A DNA stretch of 64,000 bases from Nostoc sp. NMS8 (GTDB lineage Bacteria; Cyanobacteriota; Cyanobacteriia; Cyanobacteriales; Nostocaceae): contig NZ_JABXKK010000068.1 in the NCBI RefSeq assembly GCF_017115045.1, positions 62,001 to 126,000 on the forward strand, given 5' to 3'. Numbering within the stretch: the first letter of the stretch is position 1; each line of letters begins with the position of its first letter. Both the position numbers and the translations under genes were made by a program. Of the stretch, positions 16,278 to 25,820 are shown piece after piece. The notes under the pieces were generated by a model. That model did not search any database. It saw only the letters and a list, made by a program, of their open reading frames with translations, and was not told where the DNA came from.

Positions 16278-18425
16278 TTGGAGCAAAGCGACTTGACAAT
16301 TCTTTTGGCGATCGCCATTCAGTACGAACAAGATGTTGTGCAAGCTCGGCAACGAACTCGTGAGATCGCCGAGCAGTTGGGCTTTGATGCTCAAGATCGG
16401 GCGCGATTGGCAACGGCAGTTTCCGAAATTGCCCGCAACGCCTTTCAATATGCCCAAAACGGAACGGTTGAATTTTCTGTGGCAGGAGAGCCGCAAGCGT
16501 TTCTGATTCGGATTCAAGATCGGGGTAGGGGCATTCCTCATTTAGCAGACGTTTTGGCAGGACGCTACACCTCTGATACGGGAATGGGGCTAGGCATCGT
16601 GGGCACGCGCAGGTTGATGGATTTATTTGAGATTGAATCGCTGCCGGGGCAAGGAACAACGGTAACAATCGGCAAAAGGTTGTCGAAGCGCACATCTAGT
16701 TTCACCGATTCGCAATTGCAGCAGATTCGAGAAACCGTCATTGGGCGATCGCCTGAAAATCTCTATCAAGAAATTCAGCAGCAAAACCAGGAATTACTCC
16801 GGGCTATGGCAGAGCTACGGAAGCGCGAAGAAGAACTGAACCAACTCAATCAGGAATTGGAAGATACCAATCGCGGTGTGGTTGCCCTCTATGCAGAACT
16901 GGACGAAAAAGCCAGCTCTCTGCAACAGGTAAACGATCTAAAAACCCGCTTTCTCTCGAATATGAGCCACGAGTTTCGCACGCCGCTCAACTCGATTTTG
17001 TCCCTCTCTCGGATGCTGCTAGCCCGGATGGATGGGGATTTGACCATCGAGCAAGAAAAGCAGGTGACATTCATCCAAAAGGCGGCGAGCGGATTATCAG
17101 AATTGGTCAACGACTTGCTGGATTTGGCAAAGGTGGAAGCTGGAAAAATTGAAGTGCGTCCCAGTTCCTTTGAAGTTAGTGAATTGTTTGCCACGCTGCG
17201 GGGGATGCTGCGCCCACTATTGGTTCAAGGTTCCTCTGTGACGCTGATTGTTGAAGAAGCTGAAGGCATTCCACCGCTCTATAGCGATGAGGGTAAAATT
17301 GCTCAAATTCTGAGAAACTTTGTCTCGAATGCCCTCAAATTTACCGAGCAGGGAGAGGTGCGTGTCAGCGCTGTGCAAACGGATCATACCATCACCTTCT
17401 CTGTATCTGATACGGGCATCGGCATTGCTCCCGCCGATGAAGAACGGATTTTTGAAGATTTTATGCAAATTGACTCCCCTCTGCAAAAGCAGGTGAAGGG
17501 AACCGGGTTAGGATTGCCGTTATCGCGCAAGCTAGCGGAGCTACTCGGCGGCAGCATTTCGGTGAAAAGTCAGCTGGGTGAAGGCTCTACCTTTACAGCC
17601 TTGATTCCCATCGTCTACCCAAATGCCACCGAATTGACTACCGTACTGCAACCAATCGCATCAGTTGAGCTAACTCGCCTGCCCATTCTGGTGGTTGAAG
17701 ATCATCCAGAAACTCTATTTATTTACGAAAAGCACCTTCAACAATCAATCTATCAATTGATTGCTACCCGCACCTTAGCTCAGGCAAGGCTGGCCTTACA
17801 AAAACTTCGACCAGCGGCGATTATGCTAGATATTCTGCTGGAGGGGCAAAACGGCTGGACGTTCTTGCGAGAAATCAAAGGGGATGAAACAACCCGCACT
17901 ATCCCTGTACTCGTTATTACCATCGTTGATAACGAGAAGCAAGCACTGGCGTTAGGAGCAGACGGTTTTCTAATTAAGCCGGTAGACAGATTGCCGCTGT
18001 TGAACAAACTTAATAGGCTAATTACTGAGAACAAGCCTCAAAAAGTCTTGTTAATTGACGATGACCCCGCCTATCGGTATCTGGTGAAACAGTTGTTAAT
18101 AAATACACCATTGAGTATTTTGGAAGCCGTGAACGGACAAGAAGGATTAAATTTGGCACAGCGGGAGCAGCCAAATGCGATCGTGCTGGACTTGGAGATG
18201 CCAGAGATCGGCGGGTTTGATGTACTCAAGCAACTTCAAAACAATTCCGTCACTCAGTCGATTCCTGTGATTATTCACTCATCTGCTCAACTGGATGCAG
18301 AAGCGCAGAGCCGGTTAGCGGCACAAAGCATAGCCATTGTTTCCAAAGAAACAGGCTCTCAAACTACGGCGATCGCTCAACTTCAAGATGCGCTCGTCAA
18401 AGCCGGACTCGTTCTAGAGGTTTAA
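16278..18425 (+). CDS. hybrid histidine kinase with N-terminal RsbT-like ATPase and two receivers
   Basis: 715 residues. Domains: RsbT-like GHKL (about 1-135; SEIARNAFQYAQNG, DRGRGIPHLADVL), coiled coil (about 165-225), HisKA with phospho-His in FLSNMSHEFRTPLN, HATPase (ICVSDTGIGIAP-like N/G boxes near 390-440), then two receiver domains (about 475-590 and 595-710; ILVVEDHPE and LLIDDDPAYR, phospho-Asp in IMLDILLEG and IVLDLEMPE). The first domain is the third RsbT relative in this run, tying the kinase to the stressosome. Start is TTG 16278 (no ATG fits); AGAAGG lies 15 nt upstream, so the start is not firm. Confidence 0.85.
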   Translation: MEQSDLTILLAIAIQYEQDVVQARQRTREIAEQLGFDAQDRARLATAVSEIARNAFQYAQNGTVEFSVAGEPQAFLIRIQDRGRGIPHLADVLAGRYTSDTGMGLGIVGTRRLMDLFEIESLPGQGTTVTIGKRLSKRTSSFTDSQLQQIRETVIGRSPENLYQEIQQQNQELLRAMAELRKREEELNQLNQELEDTNRGVVALYAELDEKASSLQQVNDLKTRFLSNMSHEFRTPLNSILSLSRMLLARMDGDLTIEQEKQVTFIQKAASGLSELVNDLLDLAKVEAGKIEVRPSSFEVSELFATLRGMLRPLLVQGSSVTLIVEEAEGIPPLYSDEGKIAQILRNFVSNALKFTEQGEVRVSAVQTDHTITFSVSDTGIGIAPADEERIFEDFMQIDSPLQKQVKGTGLGLPLSRKLAELLGGSISVKSQLGEGSTFTALIPIVYPNATELTTVLQPIASVELTRLPILVVEDHPETLFIYEKHLQQSIYQLIATRTLAQARLALQKLRPAAIMLDILLEGQNGWTFLREIKGDETTRTIPVLVITIVDNEKQALALGADGFLIKPVDRLPLLNKLNRLITENKPQKVLLIDDDPAYRYLVKQLLINTPLSILEAVNGQEGLNLAQREQPNAIVLDLEMPEIGGFDVLKQLQNNSVTQSIPVIIHSSAQLDAEAQSRLAAQSIAIVSKETGSQTTAIAQLQDALVKAGLVLEV

Positions 18426-18435
18426 GGGAAAAGTC

Positions 18436-20409
18436 ATGTCTGAGCCACGGGTTAAGATCCTGCATGTTGACGATAACGAAACCAATCGTTACGTTGTTAC
18501 CCGTATTTTGCAAAATGCAGGTTTTAGTGTCGTGGAAGCGGCAACTGGAAGGACAGGCTTAGAAGCTGTTGCTAACTTTCAACCTGACTTAGTAATTTTA
18601 GATGTTCAATTACCAGATATCAGCGGCTTTGAAGTCTGTCGCCAAATTAAGGCAAACCCGGAAACGGCTTTTATCCCTGTGCTACACCTTTCTGCAAGTT
18701 TTGTCCAAAGCCAGGATAAAGCAGAAGGCTTAGACAGTGGTGCCGATGCTTATCTGGTGCAACCTGTTGAACCAATTGAACTGCTTGCCACTTTGCGATC
18801 GCTGCTGCGAATTCGCCGGGCGGAGGAAGCTGCTTTGTCCTCAGCGCGGGAGTGGCAAACCACCTTTGACTCTATGAACGACGGCGTATCTCTGGTAGAC
18901 CAAGAAGGAATGATTCTGCGCTGTAATCGAGCGATGATGCGGCTTTGTTGCAAGCCCTCCCACGAAATCTTAGGTTATGCCCACCATGAGTTGATGGAAG
19001 CAGAATTGGGAATCGGCGATGGCACTTGTTTTCAGCGTGCGAAAGAAACTCACCAACGGCAAATTCTCGAATTTCAGTCTCAAGAACGGTGGTTTGCCAA
19101 AAGCATCGATCCAGTATTTGATGCACATCGGACTCTCACAGGCGCCGTTTTCATCCTGTCAGATATCACCGAACGTAAACGAGCAGAAGCATTGCTGCAA
19201 GAGCAAAACGATCGCCTCAATCAACTAACGATTTCTTTGCAGCAAAAGACTGAACAAGCAGAGCAAGCCAACCGCATCAAAGATGAGTTTTTGGCAGTGC
19301 TGTCTCATGAATTGCGATCACCCCTGAATCCAATTCTGGGTTGGGCAAGAATTTTGCAAAAGAGTCATCAGGATGCAGCCAAAACTCAGTACGCCCTCGA
19401 AACGATTGAGCGCAACGCGAAACTGCAAGCCCAACTAATCGAAGATTTGCTCGATGTGTCGCGTATTCTCCAAGGAAAGTTGAGTTTAAACACAGTTCCA
19501 GTCAGTCTAAATTTTACCATCAAAGCTGCCCTTGAAACCGTGCGGCTTGCTGCTGAAGCCAAATCTATTCAGATTCAAACAATATTTGAACCGAACGTTG
19601 GACAAGTGTTGGGTGATTCTGGTCGTTTGCAACAAGTTGTTTGGAATCTACTTTCTAACGCGATTAAATTTACCTCACCCGGTGGTCGAGTAGAGGTGCG
19701 GTTAGAAAGTAAAAAGGATGAAGTAGATACCCATGCTGCGGAATACACTCAAATCACTGTCAGCGACACTGGTAGGGGCATCTCTGATGAGTTTCTGCCC
19801 TACGTCTTTGACTACTTCCGCCAAGCCGATGGGACAACGACGCGAAAATTTGGCGGGTTGGGGTTAGGGTTAGCGATCGTGCGTCATTTGGTTGAATTGC
19901 ACGGCGGAACTGTTCAAGCAGACAGTCCTGGAGAAGAACAAGGAGCAGTATTTAAAGTTAAACTTCCACCGATCGCTGCTTCAACATTGAATCAAGTTAG
20001 CACAGCCGATCGTGATCGCTCAGACTTCAATCTTAACGGATTGCAAACGCTGCTTGTAGACGACGACAGAGATTCGCGGGAGTTTATTGCCTTCGTGCTA
20101 GAACAGTACGGGGCACAAGTGACTGAAGCAGACTCAGCACATGATGCTCTGAATAATTTGGGACGAGCAAAATTTGATTTGTTAATTAGTGATATTGGTA
20201 TGCCCGATATGGATGGCTACACCCTAATTCGTCAAATTAGAAAGCAGTCACCCGAACAAGGTGGAGAAATTCCAGCGATCGCCCTAACTGCTTATGCGGG
20301 AGAAATTAATCAACAACAAGCACTAGCCGCCGGATTTCAACAACATATTTCTAAACCAATTGAGCTAGAAGTATTAATACAGGCTATTTTGACGATAGTA
20401 AAGGTCTAG
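18436..20409 (+). CDS. hybrid histidine kinase (REC-PAS-HisKA-HATPase-REC)
   Basis: 657 residues. A receiver domain (about 7-120; phospho-Asp in LVILDVQLPD) is followed by a PAS domain (about 135-250), HisKA with FLAVLSHELRSPLNPILGW (phospho-His), HATPase (VSDTGRGISDEFL; GGLGLGLAIV) and a C-terminal receiver (about 535-655; LISDIGMPDMDG). ATG 18436 is 10 bp after the upstream stop with AAGGGA before it, so it is co-transcribed with the previous kinase. The N-terminal receiver could accept phosphate from that kinase. No DNA-binding output domain is present, so a downstream partner must lie elsewhere. Confidence 0.88.
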   Translation: MSEPRVKILHVDDNETNRYVVTRILQNAGFSVVEAATGRTGLEAVANFQPDLVILDVQLPDISGFEVCRQIKANPETAFIPVLHLSASFVQSQDKAEGLDSGADAYLVQPVEPIELLATLRSLLRIRRAEEAALSSAREWQTTFDSMNDGVSLVDQEGMILRCNRAMMRLCCKPSHEILGYAHHELMEAELGIGDGTCFQRAKETHQRQILEFQSQERWFAKSIDPVFDAHRTLTGAVFILSDITERKRAEALLQEQNDRLNQLTISLQQKTEQAEQANRIKDEFLAVLSHELRSPLNPILGWARILQKSHQDAAKTQYALETIERNAKLQAQLIEDLLDVSRILQGKLSLNTVPVSLNFTIKAALETVRLAAEAKSIQIQTIFEPNVGQVLGDSGRLQQVVWNLLSNAIKFTSPGGRVEVRLESKKDEVDTHAAEYTQITVSDTGRGISDEFLPYVFDYFRQADGTTTRKFGGLGLGLAIVRHLVELHGGTVQADSPGEEQGAVFKVKLPPIAASTLNQVSTADRDRSDFNLNGLQTLLVDDDRDSREFIAFVLEQYGAQVTEADSAHDALNNLGRAKFDLLISDIGMPDMDGYTLIRQIRKQSPEQGGEIPAIALTAYAGEINQQQALAAGFQQHISKPIELEVLIQAILTIVKV

Positions 20410-20556
20410 CAACCTGAATTTTTGAGAGGATATGTAAACGCTTTGCGTCTTGTCGTCAGAAATCGTTCTATTTTAACCTGAGTTCGACGAATCATATAGT
20501 ATCCATCTAATTAGCCGTAAAAAAGACCTCTCCCTGGTTTTACTATGCAAACACCG

Positions 20557-20643
20557 TCCCTCTCCGACTCGGAGAGGGACAGACTTGAACTAAAGTTCAA
20601 GGCAGGGAGAGGTTTATCGAACTCACGTTATTTTAACTACACC
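20557..20643. repeat. 85-bp double-palindrome repeat, copy 2
   Basis: Matches 11215-11299 in the same orientation through the flanks, but the first palindrome reads CCGACTCGG where copy 1 reads CCGAGTCGG, and the second reads GAACTAAAGTTC where copy 1 reads GAACTTTAGTTC; each is the reverse complement of the other. Here an additional upstream arm CCTCTCCCTG (20527-20536) can pair with CAGGGAGAGG to close a larger hairpin. It lies downstream of the hybrid kinase and of the convergent AddB-like gene. Confidence 0.75.
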
Positions 20644-20662
20644 TTGTGATATGAAGTTGTAC

Positions 20663-22870
20663 TCAATTAACATTAGCCTCAGAAATAACGGTCACACAAG
20701 CATTCACTAAGGGTAACAGCGGCCCTAATTGCTCTTGTCCATTCACGGCTAAATCGCTGTGACACAAATAAACTCTCTCGGATACACGAGAGAGTAAATC
20801 TGTCAAAATCCTTTGTAGTCGTTGTTCTTCTGCCAATTTCTCATCTTCTGCTGTCCAAAGTTCGCCCAACCTGTCTCGCAGGAAGAACGGCGCACCGAAC
20901 AGAGTTGCTGCACCACCTTTCGCCCACAAGGGTGAACCAGCATCCAGCCAAAAATGCCAACGGTGCGATCGCCTACTAGATCGATATTGAAATATAGTTG
21001 CTAAGGTCACAGCCTTTCTCGCTCCACCAATGGGACGCACAGGGTAAGGGTTGGCAGTAATCGTACCACGTCGCAGTAGTTGAATGAATTCGATAATAGT
21101 TGCGTGAGGCGTTGTCTCAACTGGGGCAATTTGTCGTAATCTGGTGTCAATTTCCCAGTAGTGTTGGGCGGTTTCTAATAATTCCCGCAATGCTGCTAGT
21201 TGTTCGTAGGGGAGATTGCTACCATTCCACAAAAAGCGCTGAATTGCTCTATCTAAAAGGGAAATAGGACTGGGAATTAACCGCAGTTCTTGTTGCGAGC
21301 GCTGCTGTTCTAACCACTCTAATATCTCATTATAGGCTGTAGTCGCTGCATAACCGATTCGATCCCAGCGCTCAAACGTTGATACTGGTAGCAAGTTGGG
21401 GCGATCGGGGTGGGGTACAAAGCAGTAATCTGCAATTAAACCAGCACGTACCGGATCAATATTTGTAGAGATGCGATTCATCGCGTCTGTTGTAGATACT
21501 CGATTCATCGCGTCTGTAGAGTTTTCTGGTAGTTGTTGCTTCCTGCTCAATACAACCAGCATTTCTGCGACGGCATCCCGATCTACAAGTCGTCCCAAGC
21601 CGGGATAAACTAGTGCCAACATGGTGAGTAAGGCGCGAATGATGGGCGAACTAATTAGGGGACGTTGATCATTCAGCGATTCTACTGGGATATTTTGCTT
21701 GATGAGGATTTCTACTAGAGAATAACGAGCGATCGCATCTAAACCTGGTGCAATAATCGCCACTTCTTCCGGTTGCACTTGCTGAGATTGGATGGCATTA
21801 GCAATTTCCTCTGCTGTTTGCCGCAATAATTGAGCGCGGGAGGTGGTTTGAATTGAATACACTGTTTTTGGTAAACTCAACAGTACCATCGGTTCTGTGA
21901 CTAATTCCACCATCTGTTTAGTTAGTTGCTCGCTCAGAGACTCTGGAGGCGGGCCGTTCAAGATTTCTACCCGACAACGCTCTGCTAACCCTTCTAGATA
22001 CTTGGGATCTGCTCCCAATCCCAATCGCACTGCACCATCGGGATTGTAGCTAAAGGCCCCGACTGCACCTCGATCTAATAGCAACTCAAACAAAAGACGC
22101 GCTACGCTAGGATAGTCATCGACATCATCTGCTAGTACCGCTTGATAGCGTTTAGTTAGGTGCTGCTGGTAATTGCGATCGTTTAATAAGTGCTGACTAT
22201 AAAGTTCAGTAATAATCCCATAAGTTAGTAAACCCCTCTCTAAACACCAGTTACGCCAATCTAGCAGCAAAGATGCCAAAAATTCCGGCTCTAAAGTTGT
22301 GGTATTTTCCCCCAAACCCCTTGCCAAAATCTGGGCAATATCTTCGCAAGGTACACCACTGTAAGCCGCTAATTGCAATAAGTCTAGGATGCGACGCACC
22401 AAACGAGATTCATTCACTCCCGCAATACGTAAAATTTCTTCGTCTAATTGGGGACGCCAGAGTTTGGTTGCTAATTCTTGTTCGGTTTCTGGTCGCAATC
22501 TTACCGGAAACTGTGCTTTCAGGTTCAATGAGTTAATCAGCAACGGCCAAAATAAAATTACTTCATCCTGAAAAAAGCCTAGTGGTGTCTTAGCACGAAC
22601 CGGATATTTACCCAATGTAGATGTAACAATTATGTCTCCTAACTCTCGACGATTATCATCATTGGCAGCTAAAACTAAAACTCCTGGCTCTGTTTGTTTA
22701 AGATATAAAAATTCGGGTACATGACCAGTTTTTTTACGTCCTGTTTTTTTTGTATAAAATGATTCAATATATTGATTTTCCGATTTTACCCAATTACAAA
22801 ATTGCTCTACTAAGCGAGCCGTCTTACCACTGCGGCTAGTGCCAACAATCCAAACCGAATGAGAAACCAC
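20663..22870 (-). CDS. AddB/UvrD-like recombination protein
   Basis: 735 residues with an N-terminal Walker A (VGTSRSGKTARLVEQF, about 9-24) and UvrD/AddB-like layout, including an acidic AVLADDVDDYPSVARL segment (Walker B-like) and EEVAIIAPGLDAIARY. No C-terminal nuclease (Cys cluster or PD-(D/E)XK) is visible. Cyanobacteria lack classic RecBCD, and this type is usually named only 'recombinase'. GTG 22870 is the start, with a good AAGGAG 7 nt before it. Near residues 450-470 two DAMNR units encoded by a genomic repeat are inserted in frame. DNA repair or recombination is inferred. Confidence 0.65.
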   Translation of the reverse strand: MVSHSVWIVGTSRSGKTARLVEQFCNWVKSENQYIESFYTKKTGRKKTGHVPEFLYLKQTEPGVLVLAANDDNRRELGDIIVTSTLGKYPVRAKTPLGFFQDEVILFWPLLINSLNLKAQFPVRLRPETEQELATKLWRPQLDEEILRIAGVNESRLVRRILDLLQLAAYSGVPCEDIAQILARGLGENTTTLEPEFLASLLLDWRNWCLERGLLTYGIITELYSQHLLNDRNYQQHLTKRYQAVLADDVDDYPSVARLLFELLLDRGAVGAFSYNPDGAVRLGLGADPKYLEGLAERCRVEILNGPPPESLSEQLTKQMVELVTEPMVLLSLPKTVYSIQTTSRAQLLRQTAEEIANAIQSQQVQPEEVAIIAPGLDAIARYSLVEILIKQNIPVESLNDQRPLISSPIIRALLTMLALVYPGLGRLVDRDAVAEMLVVLSRKQQLPENSTDAMNRVSTTDAMNRISTNIDPVRAGLIADYCFVPHPDRPNLLPVSTFERWDRIGYAATTAYNEILEWLEQQRSQQELRLIPSPISLLDRAIQRFLWNGSNLPYEQLAALRELLETAQHYWEIDTRLRQIAPVETTPHATIIEFIQLLRRGTITANPYPVRPIGGARKAVTLATIFQYRSSRRSHRWHFWLDAGSPLWAKGGAATLFGAPFFLRDRLGELWTAEDEKLAEEQRLQRILTDLLSRVSERVYLCHSDLAVNGQEQLGPLLPLVNACVTVISEANVN
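21465..21522. repeat. tandem GAGATGCGATTCATCGCGTCT repeat in coding sequence (two units)
   Basis: Two units around CGATTCATCGCGTCTGT (near 21475-21491 and 21502-21518) sit in tandem inside the AddB-like gene and encode STDAMNRVS and TTDAMNRIS. The unit belongs to the GAGACG-CGATNNATCG-CGTCTC hairpin family also found between genes at 2412-2440 and 56832-56857. Confidence 0.65.
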
Positions 22871-22958
22871 AAACTTTCTCCTTGTAGATTTGCTAGTATA
22901 CCTCGTGCGTTAACTTAAGGTTAATAATTAACCAAATAATGCTGGATGATTGTCTGCA

Positions 22959-24305
22959 ATGAAAAACTCTGTTTTTAGTCAAAAAATCTATTCTTTCTTA
23001 CTTACTGCTTATCGGCGGTACTTACAGACTCCTGAACGTTCCTTATATGAGGCTTACGATGCAGCACTAAAGATTCAGGAAATAGAAAATAAGCATTTCA
23101 ATGGTAATAAAATAGACACTGACTTAGCCATGTACAGTAATAGCGTAATGGATTATTTTGAGTCAGACCTCAACAAGCTATTAAAAATTGCCAGAATGCG
23201 CCTGACGGAGTTTAAAGCAAGTCGTTGGTTTCTAAATGAAGAGAATCAAAAAGCTGCCGAGAAAGCAGGTATAGAGTATCTAAGTCTTTCTTTAGTTTTA
23301 GAAAAGCTAAACTTTATCGATCAAGTTATATCCAAATACACAATAGATTCCGAACAAACAACCTCCAAAGCTTTAGTAGTTAGACCTCAAAATCTCTCAG
23401 CTAACTCTGTGATATCTGACGACAAATCGCTGCTCGTCAATACTCCAGCATTACCACCCAAAATATCAACTCAAGACTTAGATAAAAAAGGAAAAATAAA
23501 ACGCAAAACTGACACTATAGGCGTTTTACCCCGTTCTATTTTAAGTACTATCAGTCGTCTACAAGTTGAATTAGATCCTAATTCGGAACAAGAGGTAATT
23601 CAGAATTTCCGTCAGACTCAAAAAAGAACAATAATATCTATTAGGTTTATTTTACTATTAATTATCGTACCACTTTTGACGCATCAAATAGCAAAATCTC
23701 TTGTAGTTGGCCCAATTCTTGAGCGGTTTAGAAGCTCAGAGCAAATGCAGATATTCCTCAATTCTGAAATGGAAGAGGAAGCCCTTGTAGAATTACAAAG
23801 ATTTGAAGAAAAGCTCAAGTTTCAAAATCTCATTATCAAAGCTCCTCCACTGTTACCTGAGCAACTGGAGACTGAAATGAAAAATAAGGCGATAGAGGTT
23901 GCTGAAGAATTTCGTCACGAAAGCTCTGGTGCGATCAAAAATGTTTTTGCAGATATGTTCGCGGTGGTTGCTTTTATCTGGCTTTTGCTAGTTAGTAAGT
24001 CTTCTATTGCCGTACTCAAAGATTTCTTTGATAACATTGTCTATGGGCTTAGTGATAGTGCTAAAGCATTTATCATTATTTTGTTTACTGATATCTTTGT
24101 AGGATTCCACTCGCCTCATGGTTGGGAAGTACTGCTAGAAGGTGTATCGCGCCATTGGGGATTACCAGCAAATAGAGATTTTATTTTCTTATTTATTGCC
24201 ACCTTCCCGGTGATTTTAGATACCATTTTCAAATATTGGATATTCCGATATTTGAATCGCATCTCACCTTCTGCGGTTGCGACTTATCGGAATATGAATG
24301 AATAG
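22959..24305 (+). CDS. pxcA: proton extrusion protein PcxA (CemA/CotA family)
   Basis: 448 residues of the PxcA/CemA family, a plasma-membrane protein needed for light-induced proton extrusion in cyanobacteria and related to chloroplast CemA. The N-terminal ~215 residues are soluble (YRRYLQTPERSLYEAYDAA). The membrane domain starts near 230 (IISIRFILLLIIVPLLTHQIA). Three further hydrophobic segments follow, and the C-terminus has FHSPHGWEVLLEG and ATFPVILDTIFKYWIFRYLNR, typical of the family. ATG 22959 chosen; a TTG three codons upstream is possible. Divergent from the AddB-like gene across a short promoter region. Confidence 0.92.
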   Translation: MKNSVFSQKIYSFLLTAYRRYLQTPERSLYEAYDAALKIQEIENKHFNGNKIDTDLAMYSNSVMDYFESDLNKLLKIARMRLTEFKASRWFLNEENQKAAEKAGIEYLSLSLVLEKLNFIDQVISKYTIDSEQTTSKALVVRPQNLSANSVISDDKSLLVNTPALPPKISTQDLDKKGKIKRKTDTIGVLPRSILSTISRLQVELDPNSEQEVIQNFRQTQKRTIISIRFILLLIIVPLLTHQIAKSLVVGPILERFRSSEQMQIFLNSEMEEEALVELQRFEEKLKFQNLIIKAPPLLPEQLETEMKNKAIEVAEEFRHESSGAIKNVFADMFAVVAFIWLLLVSKSSIAVLKDFFDNIVYGLSDSAKAFIIILFTDIFVGFHSPHGWEVLLEGVSRHWGLPANRDFIFLFIATFPVILDTIFKYWIFRYLNRISPSAVATYRNMNE

Positions 24306-24407
24306 GGAATGGAGCATTGCGAAAAATTTGGGTGTTGTGAGAAATTAAGTTGTTTTTGATTTTGGAATTTGAGCGAGGTGGGATAATATTAAAAATTTTG
24401 AATTTTG

Positions 24408-25700
24408 ATGAAAAAAACACTTGCTTGGTTAGGAAAATTTAACAAAATTATCGCTATCAGCTTACCTGTCTTTTTGTTTATTTTGGTAGTGCGAATGCAA
24501 TCTTTGACGCATCGAGAACTTATTTCGCCAGAATGTCAGGTGAAAAAGTGGGATATACCGATTTCTTTAACTGCCGAAAATCAAGATGCATTTTTAAAAG
24601 AGCAAAAATCACCATTAATCCAGAGACTACCAATTACTTGTTGTCAAGATGATACTTCTTGTTTAGATGAAGTAATTTATGGCAAAATACCAGAGAAAAA
24701 AGCACTGATAAGCGCGATCGCTCGTAGTCTGCAATACCTGGAAACGGCTAATGCTGCGGCTGCTTATCAAAACTATCCGGTGGCTGGAATTACGCGCGAT
24801 CGCGTCATCAAAAGCTTGCAAAGATTCCGCAAACTCTTATTAACAACTAATTCTGCCACAGAATTACATCAAGCCATTGAGCGGGAATTTGTTCTTTACC
24901 AGTCAGTCGGTAAAGATCGCAAAGGTTCCGTTTTATTCACCGCCTATTATGAGCCACTTTACGCAGCCAGTCGCATCTCCACAACAGAATATCGCTATCC
25001 TGTTTATCGATTACCTCCTGATTTCAACTCCTGGCCGAAACCTCATCCGACACGCGAGGAGTTAGAAGGATCGGATGGTTTGCAAAGTCCAAAAGGTAAG
25101 TTGCGAGGATTAGAGTTGTTTTGGTTTCGCGATCGCCTCGAACCATATCTAGCTCAAATTGAAGGTTCGGCCAGACTTCAGCTTCCCGATGGTACTCAAA
25201 CAACAATCGGCTATGCAGGTAATACTGCTTATACTTACAAAAGTATTGGCCGAGAATTAGTCAATGATGGCAAATTACCCCTAGAAGGTATAACTCTGCC
25301 AATTATTCTCAACTATTTTCAAAAGCATCCCCAAGAATTAAATATTTATATTCCGCGCGATCGCAGCTTTGTTTTTTTTCAAGAAAATCACGGTGAACCA
25401 GCCCAAGGTTCTATCAACGTACCATTAACAGCAGAGCGTTCTATTGCTACAGATAAATCTCTCATGCCTCCCGGGGCTTTAGCATTGATTCGTGCTTCCA
25501 TTCCCTTCGTTAATCCTACCGGAAAAATGGAGGAGCGGATAATTAGTCGCTATGTTCTTGACCAAGATACCGGAGGTGCAATTAAAGGTGCAGGTAGAGT
25601 AGATTATTTTTTAGGTACTGGAAAAATAGCAGGCGATCGCGCTGGTGTGACAGTCAGCAATGGACAATTATTTTATCTATTACTCAAGTCGAAGAATTAA
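24408..25700 (+). CDS. mltA: membrane-bound lytic murein transglycosylase A
   Basis: A 430-residue MltA/3D-domain enzyme that cleaves peptidoglycan glycan strands to 1,6-anhydro products. The hydrophobic N-terminus (about 14-28) acts as signal or anchor. The MltA domain includes GSVLFTAYYEPLYAAS and SIGRELVNDGKLPL. The C-terminal 3D motifs include DQDTGGAIKGAGRVDYFLG with the catalytic-type Asp residues. A wall-cleaving enzyme could serve a secretion apparatus, but this gene is 7 kb from the VirB-like cluster and is more likely a housekeeping enzyme. Confidence 0.9.
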   Translation: MKKTLAWLGKFNKIIAISLPVFLFILVVRMQSLTHRELISPECQVKKWDIPISLTAENQDAFLKEQKSPLIQRLPITCCQDDTSCLDEVIYGKIPEKKALISAIARSLQYLETANAAAAYQNYPVAGITRDRVIKSLQRFRKLLLTTNSATELHQAIEREFVLYQSVGKDRKGSVLFTAYYEPLYAASRISTTEYRYPVYRLPPDFNSWPKPHPTREELEGSDGLQSPKGKLRGLELFWFRDRLEPYLAQIEGSARLQLPDGTQTTIGYAGNTAYTYKSIGRELVNDGKLPLEGITLPIILNYFQKHPQELNIYIPRDRSFVFFQENHGEPAQGSINVPLTAERSIATDKSLMPPGALALIRASIPFVNPTGKMEERIISRYVLDQDTGGAIKGAGRVDYFLGTGKIAGDRAGVTVSNGQLFYLLLKSKN

Positions 25701-25820
25701 ACACACTCGCATTTTAATAAGCTAAACAACATCTAGTTCAATTATCTAAAATTCATATAACTCTTGTGGGGTAGGCATCTTTCTTACCCTAATGATGCAA
25801 GTTAAATGTGTAACAGATTA

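Noticed and set aside
24408..25700. MltA as the VirB1-type transglycosylase of the secretion cluster
   Set aside because: It lies about 7 kb away with unrelated genes between, and MltA is a normal housekeeping enzyme in cyanobacteria.
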